64,000 nt of DNA, from contig NZ_JACLAL010000006.1 of NCBI RefSeq assembly GCF_014280875.1, forward strand, positions 62,001-126,000, read 5' to 3'. Below the pieces are notes generated by a model. The model saw only the letters and a program-made list of their open reading frames with translations, was not told the DNA's origin and made no database searches. This DNA is from Paenirhizobium daejeonense. GTDB taxonomy: Bacteria; Pseudomonadota; Alphaproteobacteria; Rhizobiales; Rhizobiaceae. Below are positions 47,781 through 56,733 of the stretch, piece after piece. The translations under genes were made by a program, and so were the position numbers. Each line of letters begins with the position of its first letter. The stretch's first letter is position 1.

Positions 47781-49526
47781 ATGAGCGCTTTCAAACCGGC
47801 AGCTTGGCCACGCAAACTGAGATCCCAGGAATGGTACGGCGGCAACTCGCGTGACAATATCTATCACCGCGGCTGGCTGAAGAACCAGGGTTACCCGCAC
47901 GACCTGTTCGACGGGCGCCCGGTGATCGGCATCCTCAACACGTGGTCGGACCTCACGCCCTGCAACGGCCATCTCCGCGAACTGGCGGAGAAGGTCAAGG
48001 CGGGTGTCTGGGAAGCCGGCGGTTTCCCGCTCGAAGTGCCTGTCTTCTCGGCTTCGGAAAACACCTATCGCCCGACCGCGATGATGTATCGTAACCTGGC
48101 GGCTCTGGCGGTGGAAGAAACCATCCGCGGCCAACCTCTGGATGGCGTCGTGCTTCTCGTCGGCTGTGACAAGACCACGCCGTCGCTGCTGATGGGTGCC
48201 GCATCCGTCGACCTGCCGGCGATCATGGTTTCCGGCGGTCCGATGCTCAACGGTTACTTCCGCGGTGAGCGCGTCGGTTCCGGCACGCATCTGTGGAAGT
48301 TCTCCGAAGCCGTGAAGGCTGGCGAAATGACCCAGGAAGAGTTCCTGGAAGCCGAAGCCTCGATGTCGCGCTCCACCGGTACCTGCAACACCATGGGCAC
48401 CGCCTCGACCATGGCGTCGATGATGGAATCGCTCGGCATGACGCTTTCGGGCAACGCCGCTATTCCGGCTGTCGATAGCCGTCGTCGCGTCATGGCGCAG
48501 CTTTCCGGCCGTCGCATTGTACAGATGGTGAAGGACGACCTGAAGCCTTCCGACATCCTGACCAAGGCTGCCTTCGAGAACGCGATCCGCACCAATGGCG
48601 CCATCGGCGGCTCGACCAATGCGGTCGTGCACCTTCTCGCCATCGCCGGCCGTACCGGCATCGACCTGTCGCTCGACGACTGGGATCGCCTCGGTCGCGA
48701 AATCCCGACCATCGTCAACCTGATGCCGTCGGGCGAGTACCTGATGGAAGAGTTCTTCTATGCCGGCGGCCTGCCCGTCGTCCTGAAGATGCTCGGCGAA
48801 TCCGGCAAGCTCAACAAGGATGCGCTGACCGTCTCCGGCGGCCCAATCTGGGATGAGGTCAAGGACGTTCGCAACTGGAACGAGGACGTCATCCGTCCGG
48901 TCGAAAAGGCGCTCACCCAGCATGGCGGCATTGCCGTGCTCAAGGGCAATCTCGCCCCGAAGGGCTGCGTACTGAAGCCTTCGGCGGCATCCGAGCACCT
49001 GATGCAGCATCGCGGCCGTGCCGTCGTGTTCGAGGACATCGACGACTACAAGGCGAAGATCAACGACGAAGCGCTCGATATCGATGAAAACTGCGTCATG
49101 GTCATGAAGAACTGCGGTCCGCGCGGCTATCCCGGCATGGCAGAGGTCGGCAACATGGGCCTGCCGCCCAAGGTTCTGCGCAAGGGCATCACCGACATGG
49201 TGCGCATCTCGGATGCCCGCATGTCCGGGACGGCCTACGGCACGGTCCTCCTGCACACCTCGCCGGAAGCCGCCGTCGGCGGTCCGCTCGCCGTGGTTCG
49301 CAATGGCGACATGATCGAGATCGACGTCGCCAATCGTCGCGTCCATCTCGACATTCCGGATGACGAGCTGCAGCGCCGCCTTGCTGCATGGCGTCCGGCC
49401 TCGGAAGCCCCGAACGGCGGTTACGAGCGTCTCTTCCACGACCACGTCGAAGGTGCCGATACCGGCGCTGACTTCGACTTCCTGAAGGGTTGTCGCGGCA
49501 GCGCCGTCGGCAAGGATTCGCACTGA
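47781..49526 (+). CDS. araD: L-arabinonate / D-galactonate-type dehydratase (IlvD/EDD family)
   Basis: Iron-sulfur enzyme that dehydrates L-arabinonate (and probably D-galactonate or D-fuconate) to 2-keto-3-deoxy acids. The 581-residue product has three cysteines in the cluster positions of this family: Cys61 (LTPCNGH), Cys129 (VGCDKT) and Cys202 (GTCNTMG). These correspond with a two-residue shift to the [2Fe-2S] ligands known for Rhizobium leguminosarum L-arabinonate dehydratase. It also has the MSGTAYGT segment near the C-terminus. ATG 47781 gives the usual start. No separate galactonate dehydratase is in the block, so it probably serves both sugars. Confidence 0.88.
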   Translation: MSAFKPAAWPRKLRSQEWYGGNSRDNIYHRGWLKNQGYPHDLFDGRPVIGILNTWSDLTPCNGHLRELAEKVKAGVWEAGGFPLEVPVFSASENTYRPTAMMYRNLAALAVEETIRGQPLDGVVLLVGCDKTTPSLLMGAASVDLPAIMVSGGPMLNGYFRGERVGSGTHLWKFSEAVKAGEMTQEEFLEAEASMSRSTGTCNTMGTASTMASMMESLGMTLSGNAAIPAVDSRRRVMAQLSGRRIVQMVKDDLKPSDILTKAAFENAIRTNGAIGGSTNAVVHLLAIAGRTGIDLSLDDWDRLGREIPTIVNLMPSGEYLMEEFFYAGGLPVVLKMLGESGKLNKDALTVSGGPIWDEVKDVRNWNEDVIRPVEKALTQHGGIAVLKGNLAPKGCVLKPSAASEHLMQHRGRAVVFEDIDDYKAKINDEALDIDENCVMVMKNCGPRGYPGMAEVGNMGLPPKVLRKGITDMVRISDARMSGTAYGTVLLHTSPEAAVGGPLAVVRNGDMIEIDVANRRVHLDIPDDELQRRLAAWRPASEAPNGGYERLFHDHVEGADTGADFDFLKGCRGSAVGKDSH

Positions 49527-49536
49527 GGAGAGACCC

Positions 49537-50466
49537 ATGACGAAGCGTATTCCGCTGGCGCTCGTGGGCGTCGGCAAGATTGCCCGCGACCAGCACATTC
49601 CCTCGATTGCCGGGGGGGCGGATTTCGAGCTCGCCGCCGCCGTCAGCCGGCACGGCAAGGTCGATGGCGTCGACAACTTCGAAAACTTCGATGCCTTTCT
49701 CACCGCCCGTCCGGATGTAAAGGTCGTATCGCTTTGCACGCCGCCGGAAGTCCGCTTCGACATGGCGAAGAAGGCGATTGCCGCCGGCCGCGATGTCCTG
49801 ATGGAAAAGCCGCCGGCGACAACGCTCGGTGAAGCGGAAGCGCTGAGCGCGCTTGCTGCCGAAGCTGGCGTGACGCTGTTTGCCACCTGGCATTCGCGCT
49901 TTGCGCTCGGTGTCGAGCCGGCGCGGCTCTGGCTTTCGGACAAGACTATCAAGACCGTGTCCATCGTGTGGAAGGAAGATGTCCGCCGCTGGCATCCCGG
50001 TCAGGCGTGGATCTGGGAGCCGGGCGGCTTTGGCGTGTTCGATCCGGGCATCAACGCGTTATCGATCCTGACTGCGGTCGTACCGGGTCCGATCCTCGTC
50101 GAGCGCTCGACGCTGGAATTCCCGGAAAACAAAAAGCAGCCGATTGCCGCCTCGATTGCCATGCGCACCGTCGATGGCGCGCCCGTCAGCGCCGAATTCG
50201 ACTGGCGCCAGGAAGGTCCGCAGACCTGGGACATCACGATTGAGACCGATCAGGGTCTTTTGCGTCTTTCAAAGGGCGGTTCGGAACTCTATATCGGGGA
50301 TGCGCTCCATACGGCAGGTCCCGATCGCGAATATGCTGGCATCTACGAGCGCTTCGGCGCACTCATCCGCGCGCGTGAAAGCGATACCGACTACCAACCG
50401 TTGAGACTCGTGGCGGATTCCTTCCTCTGCGGTGAACGGAAGGTTGTCGCTTCCTTCGAAGATTGA
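49537..50466 (+). CDS. D-galactose / L-arabinose 1-dehydrogenase (Gfo/Idh/MocA family)
   Basis: NAD(P)-dependent oxidation of the sugar C1 to the lactone, first step of the oxidative pathway. The 309-residue protein has the Rossmann motif LVGVGKIARDQH near residue 10, the family EKP motif (VLMEKPPATT, near 90-98) and a C-terminal alpha/beta domain. Substrate is inferred from the operon and from related galactose dehydrogenases of Rhizobium and Pseudomonas. It starts ten bases after the dehydratase with GAGGAGAG upstream. Confidence 0.85.
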   Translation: MTKRIPLALVGVGKIARDQHIPSIAGGADFELAAAVSRHGKVDGVDNFENFDAFLTARPDVKVVSLCTPPEVRFDMAKKAIAAGRDVLMEKPPATTLGEAEALSALAAEAGVTLFATWHSRFALGVEPARLWLSDKTIKTVSIVWKEDVRRWHPGQAWIWEPGGFGVFDPGINALSILTAVVPGPILVERSTLEFPENKKQPIAASIAMRTVDGAPVSAEFDWRQEGPQTWDITIETDQGLLRLSKGGSELYIGDALHTAGPDREYAGIYERFGALIRARESDTDYQPLRLVADSFLCGERKVVASFED

Positions 50467-50487
50467 TCAAAACGAGGAGGCCCTGTC

Positions 50488-52002
50488 TTGGCCTATACAC
50501 TGACCGGAAAGCACCTGATCGCAGGCAACTGGATTGCAGGTAGCGAAACCTTCGACTCTTCGCCGGCTACGGGCCCCGTCCGTTCCTTTTCCGTTGGTTC
50601 GTCCGCTCTGGTCGATCAGGCGGTGAAAGCCGCCGAGGAAGCGTTCGAGACCTATGGCTATTCAAGCCGCGAATCGCGCGCCGCCTTTCTTGAGGCGATC
50701 GCCGAGGAAATCGATGCGCGCGGCGATGCGATCACCGAGATCGGCTCGCAGGAAAGTGGCCTGCCGGAGGCCCGCCTGATCGGCGAGCGTGGCCGCACCG
50801 TCGGCCAGCTTCGTCTGTTCGCCGCCCATATCCGCAAGGGCGATTATCTCGACCGTCGCCATGACGAGGCGCTGCCGGATCGCAAGCCGCTGCCGCGTCC
50901 TGACCTGAAGATGGTCCAGCGTCCGATCGGTCCGGTCGGCGTGTTCGGCGCTTCCAACTTCCCGCTCGCCTTCTCGACGGCCGGTGGCGACACAGCGTCG
51001 GCGCTTGCCGCCGGCTGCCCGGTTGTCGTCAAGGGTCATGAAGCCCATCCCGGCACCGCCGAGATTGTCGGCCAGGCCATCGATGCGGCGATCAAGCGTA
51101 CCGGTGTGCATCCGGGCGTCTTCTCGCTCGTTCAGGGCGGAAGCCGCGACGTCGGCACGGCGCTCGTCCAGCACCCGCTGATCAAGGCCGTCGGCTTCAC
51201 CGGTTCGCTCGGTGCCGGCCGCGCGCTCTTCGATCTTTGCGCCCGTCGCCCCGAGCCGATCCCGTTTTTCGGCGAGCTTGGCTCTGTCAACCCGATGTTC
51301 CTGCTTCCCGAGGCCGTTGCCGCTCGTGGCGAGGCGATTGCCAAGGGTTGGGTCGCATCTCTCACCAATGGCGCCGGTCAGTTCTGCACCAATCCGGGCA
51401 TCGTCGTGGTGACCGAGGGTACGGACGCTGAAACCTTCACGACGACCGCAGAAGAGGCTCTTGCCCAGGTCGGCGCACAGACCATGCTGACGGACGGCAT
51501 CGCCGATGCCTATCGCAAGGGTGCTGCCCGCATCGCCGCCGTCGAAAATGTTCGCTCGGTGTTGACCTCGACCTGCGACCTGCGCAATGCCAAGCCCTAC
51601 CTGTTCCAGACGACGGCCGAAAACTGGCTGGCGAACCATGAACTCGGCGAGGAAGTGTTCGGCCCGCTCGGCATCATCGTTACGGCGAAGGACGCCGACG
51701 AGATGGTGAAGCTTGCCCGCAGCCTCGAGGGCCAGTTGACCGCGACGCTGCAGCTTGAAGCCGGTGACGAGCCGGTCGCCAGCCGTCTCTTGCCCGTGCT
51801 TGAGCGCAAGGCTGGCCGCATTCTGGCGAACGGCTTCCCGACGGGTGTCGAGGTTGCCGATGCCATGGTGCATGGCGGTCCCTACCCGGCTTCCACCAAT
51901 TTCGGCGCGACCTCGGTCGGCACGATGGCGATCCGCCGGTTCCTTCGTCCGGTCTGCTATCAGGATATCCCGGCCGCTCTTCTGCCCGAAGATCTGCAGT
52001 AA
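50488..52002 (+). CDS. Alpha-ketoglutaric semialdehyde (2,5-dioxovalerate) dehydrogenase
   Basis: NAD(P)-dependent aldehyde dehydrogenase forming 2-oxoglutarate, last step of the Weimberg-type arabinose route. The 504-residue protein has GVFGASNFPLAFSTAGGDTA, the general-base glutamate in PFFGELGSVNP (about 263) and the catalytic cysteine in GQFCTNPG (about 300). The start is TTG, with GAGGAGG exactly seven bases upstream and no better start nearby. It lies 21 bases after the sugar dehydrogenase. Galactose catabolism alone would not need it, so its presence points to arabinose use by the same operon. Confidence 0.9.
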   Translation: MAYTLTGKHLIAGNWIAGSETFDSSPATGPVRSFSVGSSALVDQAVKAAEEAFETYGYSSRESRAAFLEAIAEEIDARGDAITEIGSQESGLPEARLIGERGRTVGQLRLFAAHIRKGDYLDRRHDEALPDRKPLPRPDLKMVQRPIGPVGVFGASNFPLAFSTAGGDTASALAAGCPVVVKGHEAHPGTAEIVGQAIDAAIKRTGVHPGVFSLVQGGSRDVGTALVQHPLIKAVGFTGSLGAGRALFDLCARRPEPIPFFGELGSVNPMFLLPEAVAARGEAIAKGWVASLTNGAGQFCTNPGIVVVTEGTDAETFTTTAEEALAQVGAQTMLTDGIADAYRKGAARIAAVENVRSVLTSTCDLRNAKPYLFQTTAENWLANHELGEEVFGPLGIIVTAKDADEMVKLARSLEGQLTATLQLEAGDEPVASRLLPVLERKAGRILANGFPTGVEVADAMVHGGPYPASTNFGATSVGTMAIRRFLRPVCYQDIPAALLPEDLQ

Positions 52003-52017
52003 GAAGGCCCTGCGTCC

Positions 52018-52938
52018 ATGACCGGCTCACCGTTTGCCGCCCTCGTTGACTGGGGAACCAGCAATTTCCGTCTCTGGATCGTCGATGCCGGAGGCGGGGT
52101 TCTTGCAGAGCGCCAATCGGATGACGGCATGGGTCGCCTCGAACGGGATCGTTTCGGTGCAGTTCTGGAAGGACATCTGCAGGCGCTTTCCGCGCCTGTG
52201 GACCTGCCTGTGGTGATTGCCGGCATGGCGGGAGCCCGCAGCGGCTGGCTGGAAGCAGCCTATGTCGAAACGCCCGCACCGCTCGAGGGTCTTTTCCGCC
52301 ATGCCGTGATGCCGGAGCACTCCGGCCGCCGGGTGTTCATTCTTCCCGGTGTGTGCCAGCGCACGGCCGGTGCCGAGGACGTGATGCGTGGCGAGGAAAC
52401 CCAACTTGCCGGCGCCATCGAATCCGGCATTGCCAGCGGACTTTTCTGCCTGCCGGGCACCCATTCCAAATGGGCAGAGCTTGATGCCGGAACGGTTCGC
52501 GGTTTCACCACGGCGATGACGGGCGAGCTTTTCCAGCTCCTGAGCCGCCAGTCGATCCTGCGTCTTTCCGTGCCCGAAGATGCGCGCGCTGAAGCCGATC
52601 ATCCGGCTTTTGCCGCGGGCGTTTCGGAGGCTGCCGAACCGGATTTCTCGCTGACGACTCGGCTTTTCTCGATCCGGGCGGAAGGCCTGCTCGGTGCCGC
52701 GGACGGCGCTGCCGCCGCCGCACGTCTTTCCGGCCTGCTGATCGGTGCGGAAGTGGCCGCCATGCGCCGTCGCTACGCGCCGGCCGGCGACGTTCACATC
52801 ATTGGCACCGGTGCACTCGCCAACCTCTACACCAGGGCGCTTGCCCTGTCCGGCATCCGCGCCGTGGCGCTCGATGGCGGCGAACTCGTTCGCAAGGGCC
52901 TGTTCGCAGCCGCCCGCTCCCTCGTTTCCGTCTCCTGA
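52018..52938 (+). CDS. dgoK: 2-dehydro-3-deoxygalactonokinase
   Basis: Phosphorylates 2-keto-3-deoxygalactonate to its 6-phosphate. The 306-residue protein has the DgoK-family N-terminus ALVDWGTSNFRLWIVD (actin-like phosphate 1 motif), VVIAGMAGARSGW and LPGTHSKWAEL, and a C-terminal GTGALANLYTRAL nucleotide-binding segment. It is 15 bases after the semialdehyde dehydrogenase and 14 bases before dgoA, so the kinase and aldolase are adjacent as in other De Ley-Doudoroff loci. Confidence 0.92.
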   Translation: MTGSPFAALVDWGTSNFRLWIVDAGGGVLAERQSDDGMGRLERDRFGAVLEGHLQALSAPVDLPVVIAGMAGARSGWLEAAYVETPAPLEGLFRHAVMPEHSGRRVFILPGVCQRTAGAEDVMRGEETQLAGAIESGIASGLFCLPGTHSKWAELDAGTVRGFTTAMTGELFQLLSRQSILRLSVPEDARAEADHPAFAAGVSEAAEPDFSLTTRLFSIRAEGLLGAADGAAAAARLSGLLIGAEVAAMRRRYAPAGDVHIIGTGALANLYTRALALSGIRAVALDGGELVRKGLFAAARSLVSVS

Positions 52939-52952
52939 AGGAGTAACCCGTC

Positions 52953-53594
52953 ATGACAACGTCCGCAGTCGCCTGGCCTCAGCTCAAGCGCAATCTGGTG
53001 GCCATCCTACGCGGCGTCAGGCCGGATGAAATCGAACCGATCGTCGATGTTCTGCTTGAAGCCGGATTCGAGGCGATCGAGGTTCCGCTGAATTCGCCTG
53101 ATGCCTTCGTGTCGATCGAAAAGGCACGCAAGCGCGCGTCGGCGTCCTGCCTGATTGGCGCCGGGACGGTGCTCGATGTCGCCAATGTCGACCGTCTCGC
53201 CGATGCCGGCGGCAATCTTCTCGTCACGCCCAATGTCGAGCCGGATGTTATTCGTCGCGCGGTCGGTCATGGCATGGTCACCATGCCGGGCGTTTTCACA
53301 CCGACCGAGGCACTTCTCGCTGCCAAGTCCGGTGCTGCGGCGCTCAAGTTCTTCCCGGCCAGCGTGCTTGGCGCTCAGGGCATCAATGCGATCCGCGCGA
53401 TCCTGCCTGCCGGCCTGCCGATCGGTGCCGTCGGCGGCGTTTCCGAGACCGATTTTTCCGCCTACCTCAAGGTCGGCGTCACCTGCTTCGGGCTTGGTTC
53501 CAGCCTCTACAAACCGGGATACGATGCCGCTGTCGTCGAGGAGCGGGCGGTCAAGACCATAGTCGCCTATGATGAGGCGGTTTCGGCCGGTTGA
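52953..53594 (+). CDS. dgoA: 2-dehydro-3-deoxy-6-phosphogalactonate aldolase
   Basis: Class I aldolase splitting KDPGal into pyruvate and glyceraldehyde-3-phosphate. The 213-residue KDPG/KDPGal-aldolase-fold protein has the conserved glutamate in FEAIEVPLNSP near residue 40, IGAGTVLD near 67 and the Schiff-base lysine in AALKFFPAS near residue 131. GAAGGAG precedes the ATG. Last gene of the sugar operon, followed by a clear terminator. Identity as DgoA rather than Eda is based on the adjacent dgoK and SPDAF segment. Confidence 0.92.
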   Translation: MTTSAVAWPQLKRNLVAILRGVRPDEIEPIVDVLLEAGFEAIEVPLNSPDAFVSIEKARKRASASCLIGAGTVLDVANVDRLADAGGNLLVTPNVEPDVIRRAVGHGMVTMPGVFTPTEALLAAKSGAAALKFFPASVLGAQGINAIRAILPAGLPIGAVGGVSETDFSAYLKVGVTCFGLGSSLYKPGYDAAVVEERAVKTIVAYDEAVSAG

Positions 53595-53611
53595 CATCGC
53601 CTTGATGAAAG

Positions 53612-53639
53612 GGAAGAGCTGTTAATCTCTTCCTTTTTT
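53612..53639 (+). terminator. Terminator of the sugar catabolic operon
   Basis: Stem GGAAGAG/CTCTTCC (53612-53618 with 53627-53633) with an eight-base loop, followed by a run of six T. Confidence 0.9.
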
Positions 53640-53647
53640 ATCAAGTT

Positions 53648-53674
53648 TAAAGTTGACTCTTTTCGTTCACTTTA
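53648..53674. promoter_or_regulatory. Dyad upstream of the first siderophore receptor
   Basis: TAAAGT (53648-53653) and ACTTTA (53669-53674) form an inverted repeat; just inside lie TGA (53654-53656) and TCA (53667-53669), ten bases apart. It resembles the TGA-N9-TCA iron operator but the spacing is one base too long. A TTGACT at 53653 could serve as a -35 element. Candidate iron-responsive operator. Confidence 0.4.
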
Positions 53675-53749
53675 TAGTGTCCACTCGTTCGCAACGCGGT
53701 GGGGGAAACCCGCAGCGAGCCTGTGGACGGACATGAACAGGAGAGGTCT

Positions 53750-55921
53750 ATGAAGCGGCTGAATGATCAACCGGCGGTCGGAACGGGTTTAACCGGAAAG
53801 GTGCCAGGCGCGAGGCGCAAAGCCATTCTTGCGGGCGCGGCGACACTCTCGCTGTTTGCTGCCGCAGTGGGTACGGTTGCGCAGGATGCAGCCCAGGAAG
53901 CATCCACCGAACTGAAGCCCATCGTGGTGACAGGAAAGCAGGAGCGACCCATTGGCCCTGATGCGACGGTGGTCGCGAGCGAGTCGGCGACAGGCACAAA
54001 AACCGACACTCCGATCCTCGACACGCCGGCTTCCGTTTCGGTCGTGACCCAGAAGGAAATGGAGACACGCGGGGTCGAGAACATTCAGCAGGCTGTTTCC
54101 TATACGGCAGGCGTTCTCGTGGACGAGTTCGGGTCTGACGATCGTTACGATTACCTCCGCATTCGCGGCTTCGACCAGACTGCGCTCGGCAGCTACCGCG
54201 ATGGCCTCCCGGCCCGCATCCCGGCATGGTTCACCGCAAGCCGCCTCGAGCCTTATGGCCTGCAGCGCGTCGAGGTGCTCAAGGGTTCCACATCGACCCT
54301 GTTCGGCCTGAATGGTCCCGGCGGTCTGGTCAACGCCATCACCAAGCGCCCGCAGGATGAATTCCACGCGGAGGTCTACACCACCTTCGGCGACGAGCAC
54401 ATCGAGACCGGCACCGACTTCGGCGGTCCTATCGGTGACAGCAATGTCTGGAGCTACCGCTTCACCGGCAAGTGGCAGGATGCGGCAAACAGCTACGATT
54501 ATTCCAACGACGACCGTCTCTATATCGCCCCGGCCTTGACCATCAAGCCCGAGGAAGGCACCTCGCTCACCATCCTCACGGACTATTCGAAGCGTGACAG
54601 CAGCCTGTCCTATGGCTTCTTCGAAGGCGTCGAGATGGACCTCGATACCTTCCTTGGCGAGCCCGAATACAACAAGTTCAATACCACTCAGACCGATCTC
54701 GGCTATCAGTTCGAGCATGAGTTCGACAACGGCCTGACCTTCCGTCAGAACGCCCGCTACAGCCATATCGATCTCGATTACGAGCAGGTCTATGGCGGCA
54801 CGACCGATCCGGCCGACGATCGCACGGCATTTCAGGTCTACAGCAGCGGCTATCGCTTCACGATCGACAATCAGCTCCAGTACGATGCGAGCTGGCAGGC
54901 GTTCGACAGCAAGACGCTGGTCGGCCTCGACTACACCTACGACAACACCCGGGAAGATATCGATATCGGCACGGCGCCGGGCATCGACATCTACGATCCC
55001 GTCTATTGCGGCCGAAGCTGCATCACGCTCGGACCTTATGTCGACTGGCGTGTGAAGCAGAAGGCGCTCGGCATCTACGCACAGGAACAGCTGACATTCG
55101 ACGATCGCTGGATCCTGACGCTTGGCGGCCGCTACGATTACGTCAACACGGTGGCCGATTATCTGGATACCGGCCTGCAGGACGACGACACGGCAAAGGC
55201 CTTCACTTCGCGCGTCGGTCTTACCTACAAGATCAATCCGGAACTGGCCGTTTACGCCAATTATTCGGAATCCTTCCAGCCGCTGGTTGCTGCGAATGCC
55301 AATGGCTATGCGGTGGATGGTTCGCTGAAGGCGCAGGAAGGCACCCAGTATGAAGTCGGCGTCAAGTATCGCCCCGAGAGCTTCGACGCGCTCTTCACGC
55401 TCGCCTTCTTCGACCTGACGCAGAGCAACGTGCCCACCTACATCTCGCCGGTCGAGCAGCGCCAGATCGGCGAGGTCCGGGTGCGCGGTATCGAGCTTGA
55501 AGGCAAGATGGCGTTGAACGATCGTCTCAACCTCACGCTCGCCTATTCCTATTGGGACGGCGAAATTATGGAGGACGGCATCAGCGGCAATGCCGGCAAC
55601 CGGCCGGACCGTGTGCCTGAGCATATCGCTTCCGCATGCCTCGACTACACCATCCCCGGTGACGGCATTCGCGGCGATCTTACCCTCGGTGGCGGCGTGC
55701 GCTATGTCGGCCAGACCTTCGGCGATGCCGAAAACACCGTATCGGTTGACGCCTACACCGTGGTCGATGCCTCGGTTAAGTACAAGGTGACGGACAACCT
55801 CAGCCTTGCCGTCAACGCGACCAACCTGTTCGACCGCGAGTACCAGACGACCTGCTACTACGGCACCTGCTATTATGGTGACCGTCGCAAGGTCGTCGGC
55901 ACGCTGAAATACACCTGGTGA
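53750..55921 (+). CDS. TonB-dependent siderophore receptor (FhuA/hydroxamate type)
   Basis: Outer-membrane gated channel importing ferric siderophore with TonB-ExbBD energy. The 723-residue product has an unusually long N-terminal export signal (about 1-42, with basic ARRK before the hydrophobic core), a TonB box near LKPIVVTG, the plug domain with VTQKEMETRG and LNGPGGLVNAITKRPQ, then the 22-strand barrel ending in the C-terminal tryptophan. The C-terminal part has two nearby cysteines (TTCYYGTCYYG), typical of ferrichrome-type receptors. AGGAGAGG precedes ATG 53750. fhuF follows at once, so hydroxamate siderophores are likely substrates; the exact ligand is unknown. Confidence 0.9.
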   Translation: MKRLNDQPAVGTGLTGKVPGARRKAILAGAATLSLFAAAVGTVAQDAAQEASTELKPIVVTGKQERPIGPDATVVASESATGTKTDTPILDTPASVSVVTQKEMETRGVENIQQAVSYTAGVLVDEFGSDDRYDYLRIRGFDQTALGSYRDGLPARIPAWFTASRLEPYGLQRVEVLKGSTSTLFGLNGPGGLVNAITKRPQDEFHAEVYTTFGDEHIETGTDFGGPIGDSNVWSYRFTGKWQDAANSYDYSNDDRLYIAPALTIKPEEGTSLTILTDYSKRDSSLSYGFFEGVEMDLDTFLGEPEYNKFNTTQTDLGYQFEHEFDNGLTFRQNARYSHIDLDYEQVYGGTTDPADDRTAFQVYSSGYRFTIDNQLQYDASWQAFDSKTLVGLDYTYDNTREDIDIGTAPGIDIYDPVYCGRSCITLGPYVDWRVKQKALGIYAQEQLTFDDRWILTLGGRYDYVNTVADYLDTGLQDDDTAKAFTSRVGLTYKINPELAVYANYSESFQPLVAANANGYAVDGSLKAQEGTQYEVGVKYRPESFDALFTLAFFDLTQSNVPTYISPVEQRQIGEVRVRGIELEGKMALNDRLNLTLAYSYWDGEIMEDGISGNAGNRPDRVPEHIASACLDYTIPGDGIRGDLTLGGGVRYVGQTFGDAENTVSVDAYTVVDASVKYKVTDNLSLAVNATNLFDREYQTTCYYGTCYYGDRRKVVGTLKYTW

Positions 55922-55925
55922 GGCC

Positions 55926-56729
55926 GTGAACCCGGACGTCGCCAGCGAAAAACCGGTGATCGATCATCCGGCCGCGTCGAAGGACGTGGCCGGTATCGTT
56001 GATTTTGCCGACATACTGGCGCGGAAGGCCGGGGCGAAATACGTCTATTGCACCGGCAAGTTTGTCTTGGGCGCACCTGATGATACCCAAGTCCTGGGCT
56101 GTCGGGCACTGACAGGCGAGGAAACATTCTCCGGCCTTGTCGACCGCTACGCTCTTCGTTACGGAGATGGCGACCGGCGGGCCGTGGTCTCCATGTGGAC
56201 CATGTATTACTTCAGCACCCTGATGATCGGCGCGGCCGTTTCCTGGCTGGAACTGCGGCGCATCCTGCCTCTTTGTCTCGATCGCCTGAACCTCGCCGTT
56301 GACGCCAGTAGCGGCGAACCGCGGGCCTTCGTGTTTTCCGACTGGGGACGGGAGGACGAGGGGGCCAGTGTCCACGAAGCCTTTCACGAGGTCATCCGCG
56401 AGCATGCGGAGTTGTTGATCGATGCAATCGCTGCGCAATCCGGCGTCAGCCGCAAGCTCCTGTGGGCCAATGCGGCCGGCTATCTCAGCTGGATCGTCGG
56501 AGAAGTTGGGCGTCTCACCGATCCGGCGCTTGCCGTCGAGGGCAGGGCATTGCTTGATGACCCGTTCTGGCCGGATGGCTGGAAGAACCCGATGCACGGC
56601 ATGATCCGGCGGGAATGCGGGCAGGGTGGCGAAACCATCGACCGCCGCCGGGTGTGCTGCCTGCGCTATGCGCTGCCGGGCATTGCCGGATGCGGCATGG
56701 TCTGTCCGCTTCCGCAGGGCCGCAACTGA
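55926..56729 (+). CDS. fhuF: Siderophore-iron reductase, FhuF-like
   Basis: Cytoplasmic [2Fe-2S] protein that reduces ferric siderophores to release iron. The 267-residue product has MWTMYYFSTLMIGAAVSWLE near residue 95 and ends with RRVCCLRYALPGIAGCGMVC, the FhuF-type cluster motif. Here the spacing is CC-x10-C-x3-C, one residue longer than the E. coli CC-x10-C-x2-C. The start is GTG, four bases after the receptor stop; GGTGAGG at its very front can serve as a ribosome-binding site. It converges with fhuB. Confidence 0.87.
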   Translation: MNPDVASEKPVIDHPAASKDVAGIVDFADILARKAGAKYVYCTGKFVLGAPDDTQVLGCRALTGEETFSGLVDRYALRYGDGDRRAVVSMWTMYYFSTLMIGAAVSWLELRRILPLCLDRLNLAVDASSGEPRAFVFSDWGREDEGASVHEAFHEVIREHAELLIDAIAAQSGVSRKLLWANAAGYLSWIVGEVGRLTDPALAVEGRALLDDPFWPDGWKNPMHGMIRRECGQGGETIDRRRVCCLRYALPGIAGCGMVCPLPQGRN

Positions 56730-56733
56730 TTTC

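Noticed and set aside
53582..53749. Exact TGA-N9-TCA iron box upstream of the first receptor
   Set aside because: Every TGA in the gap was checked; only an N10 version exists, listed separately as a weaker candidate.
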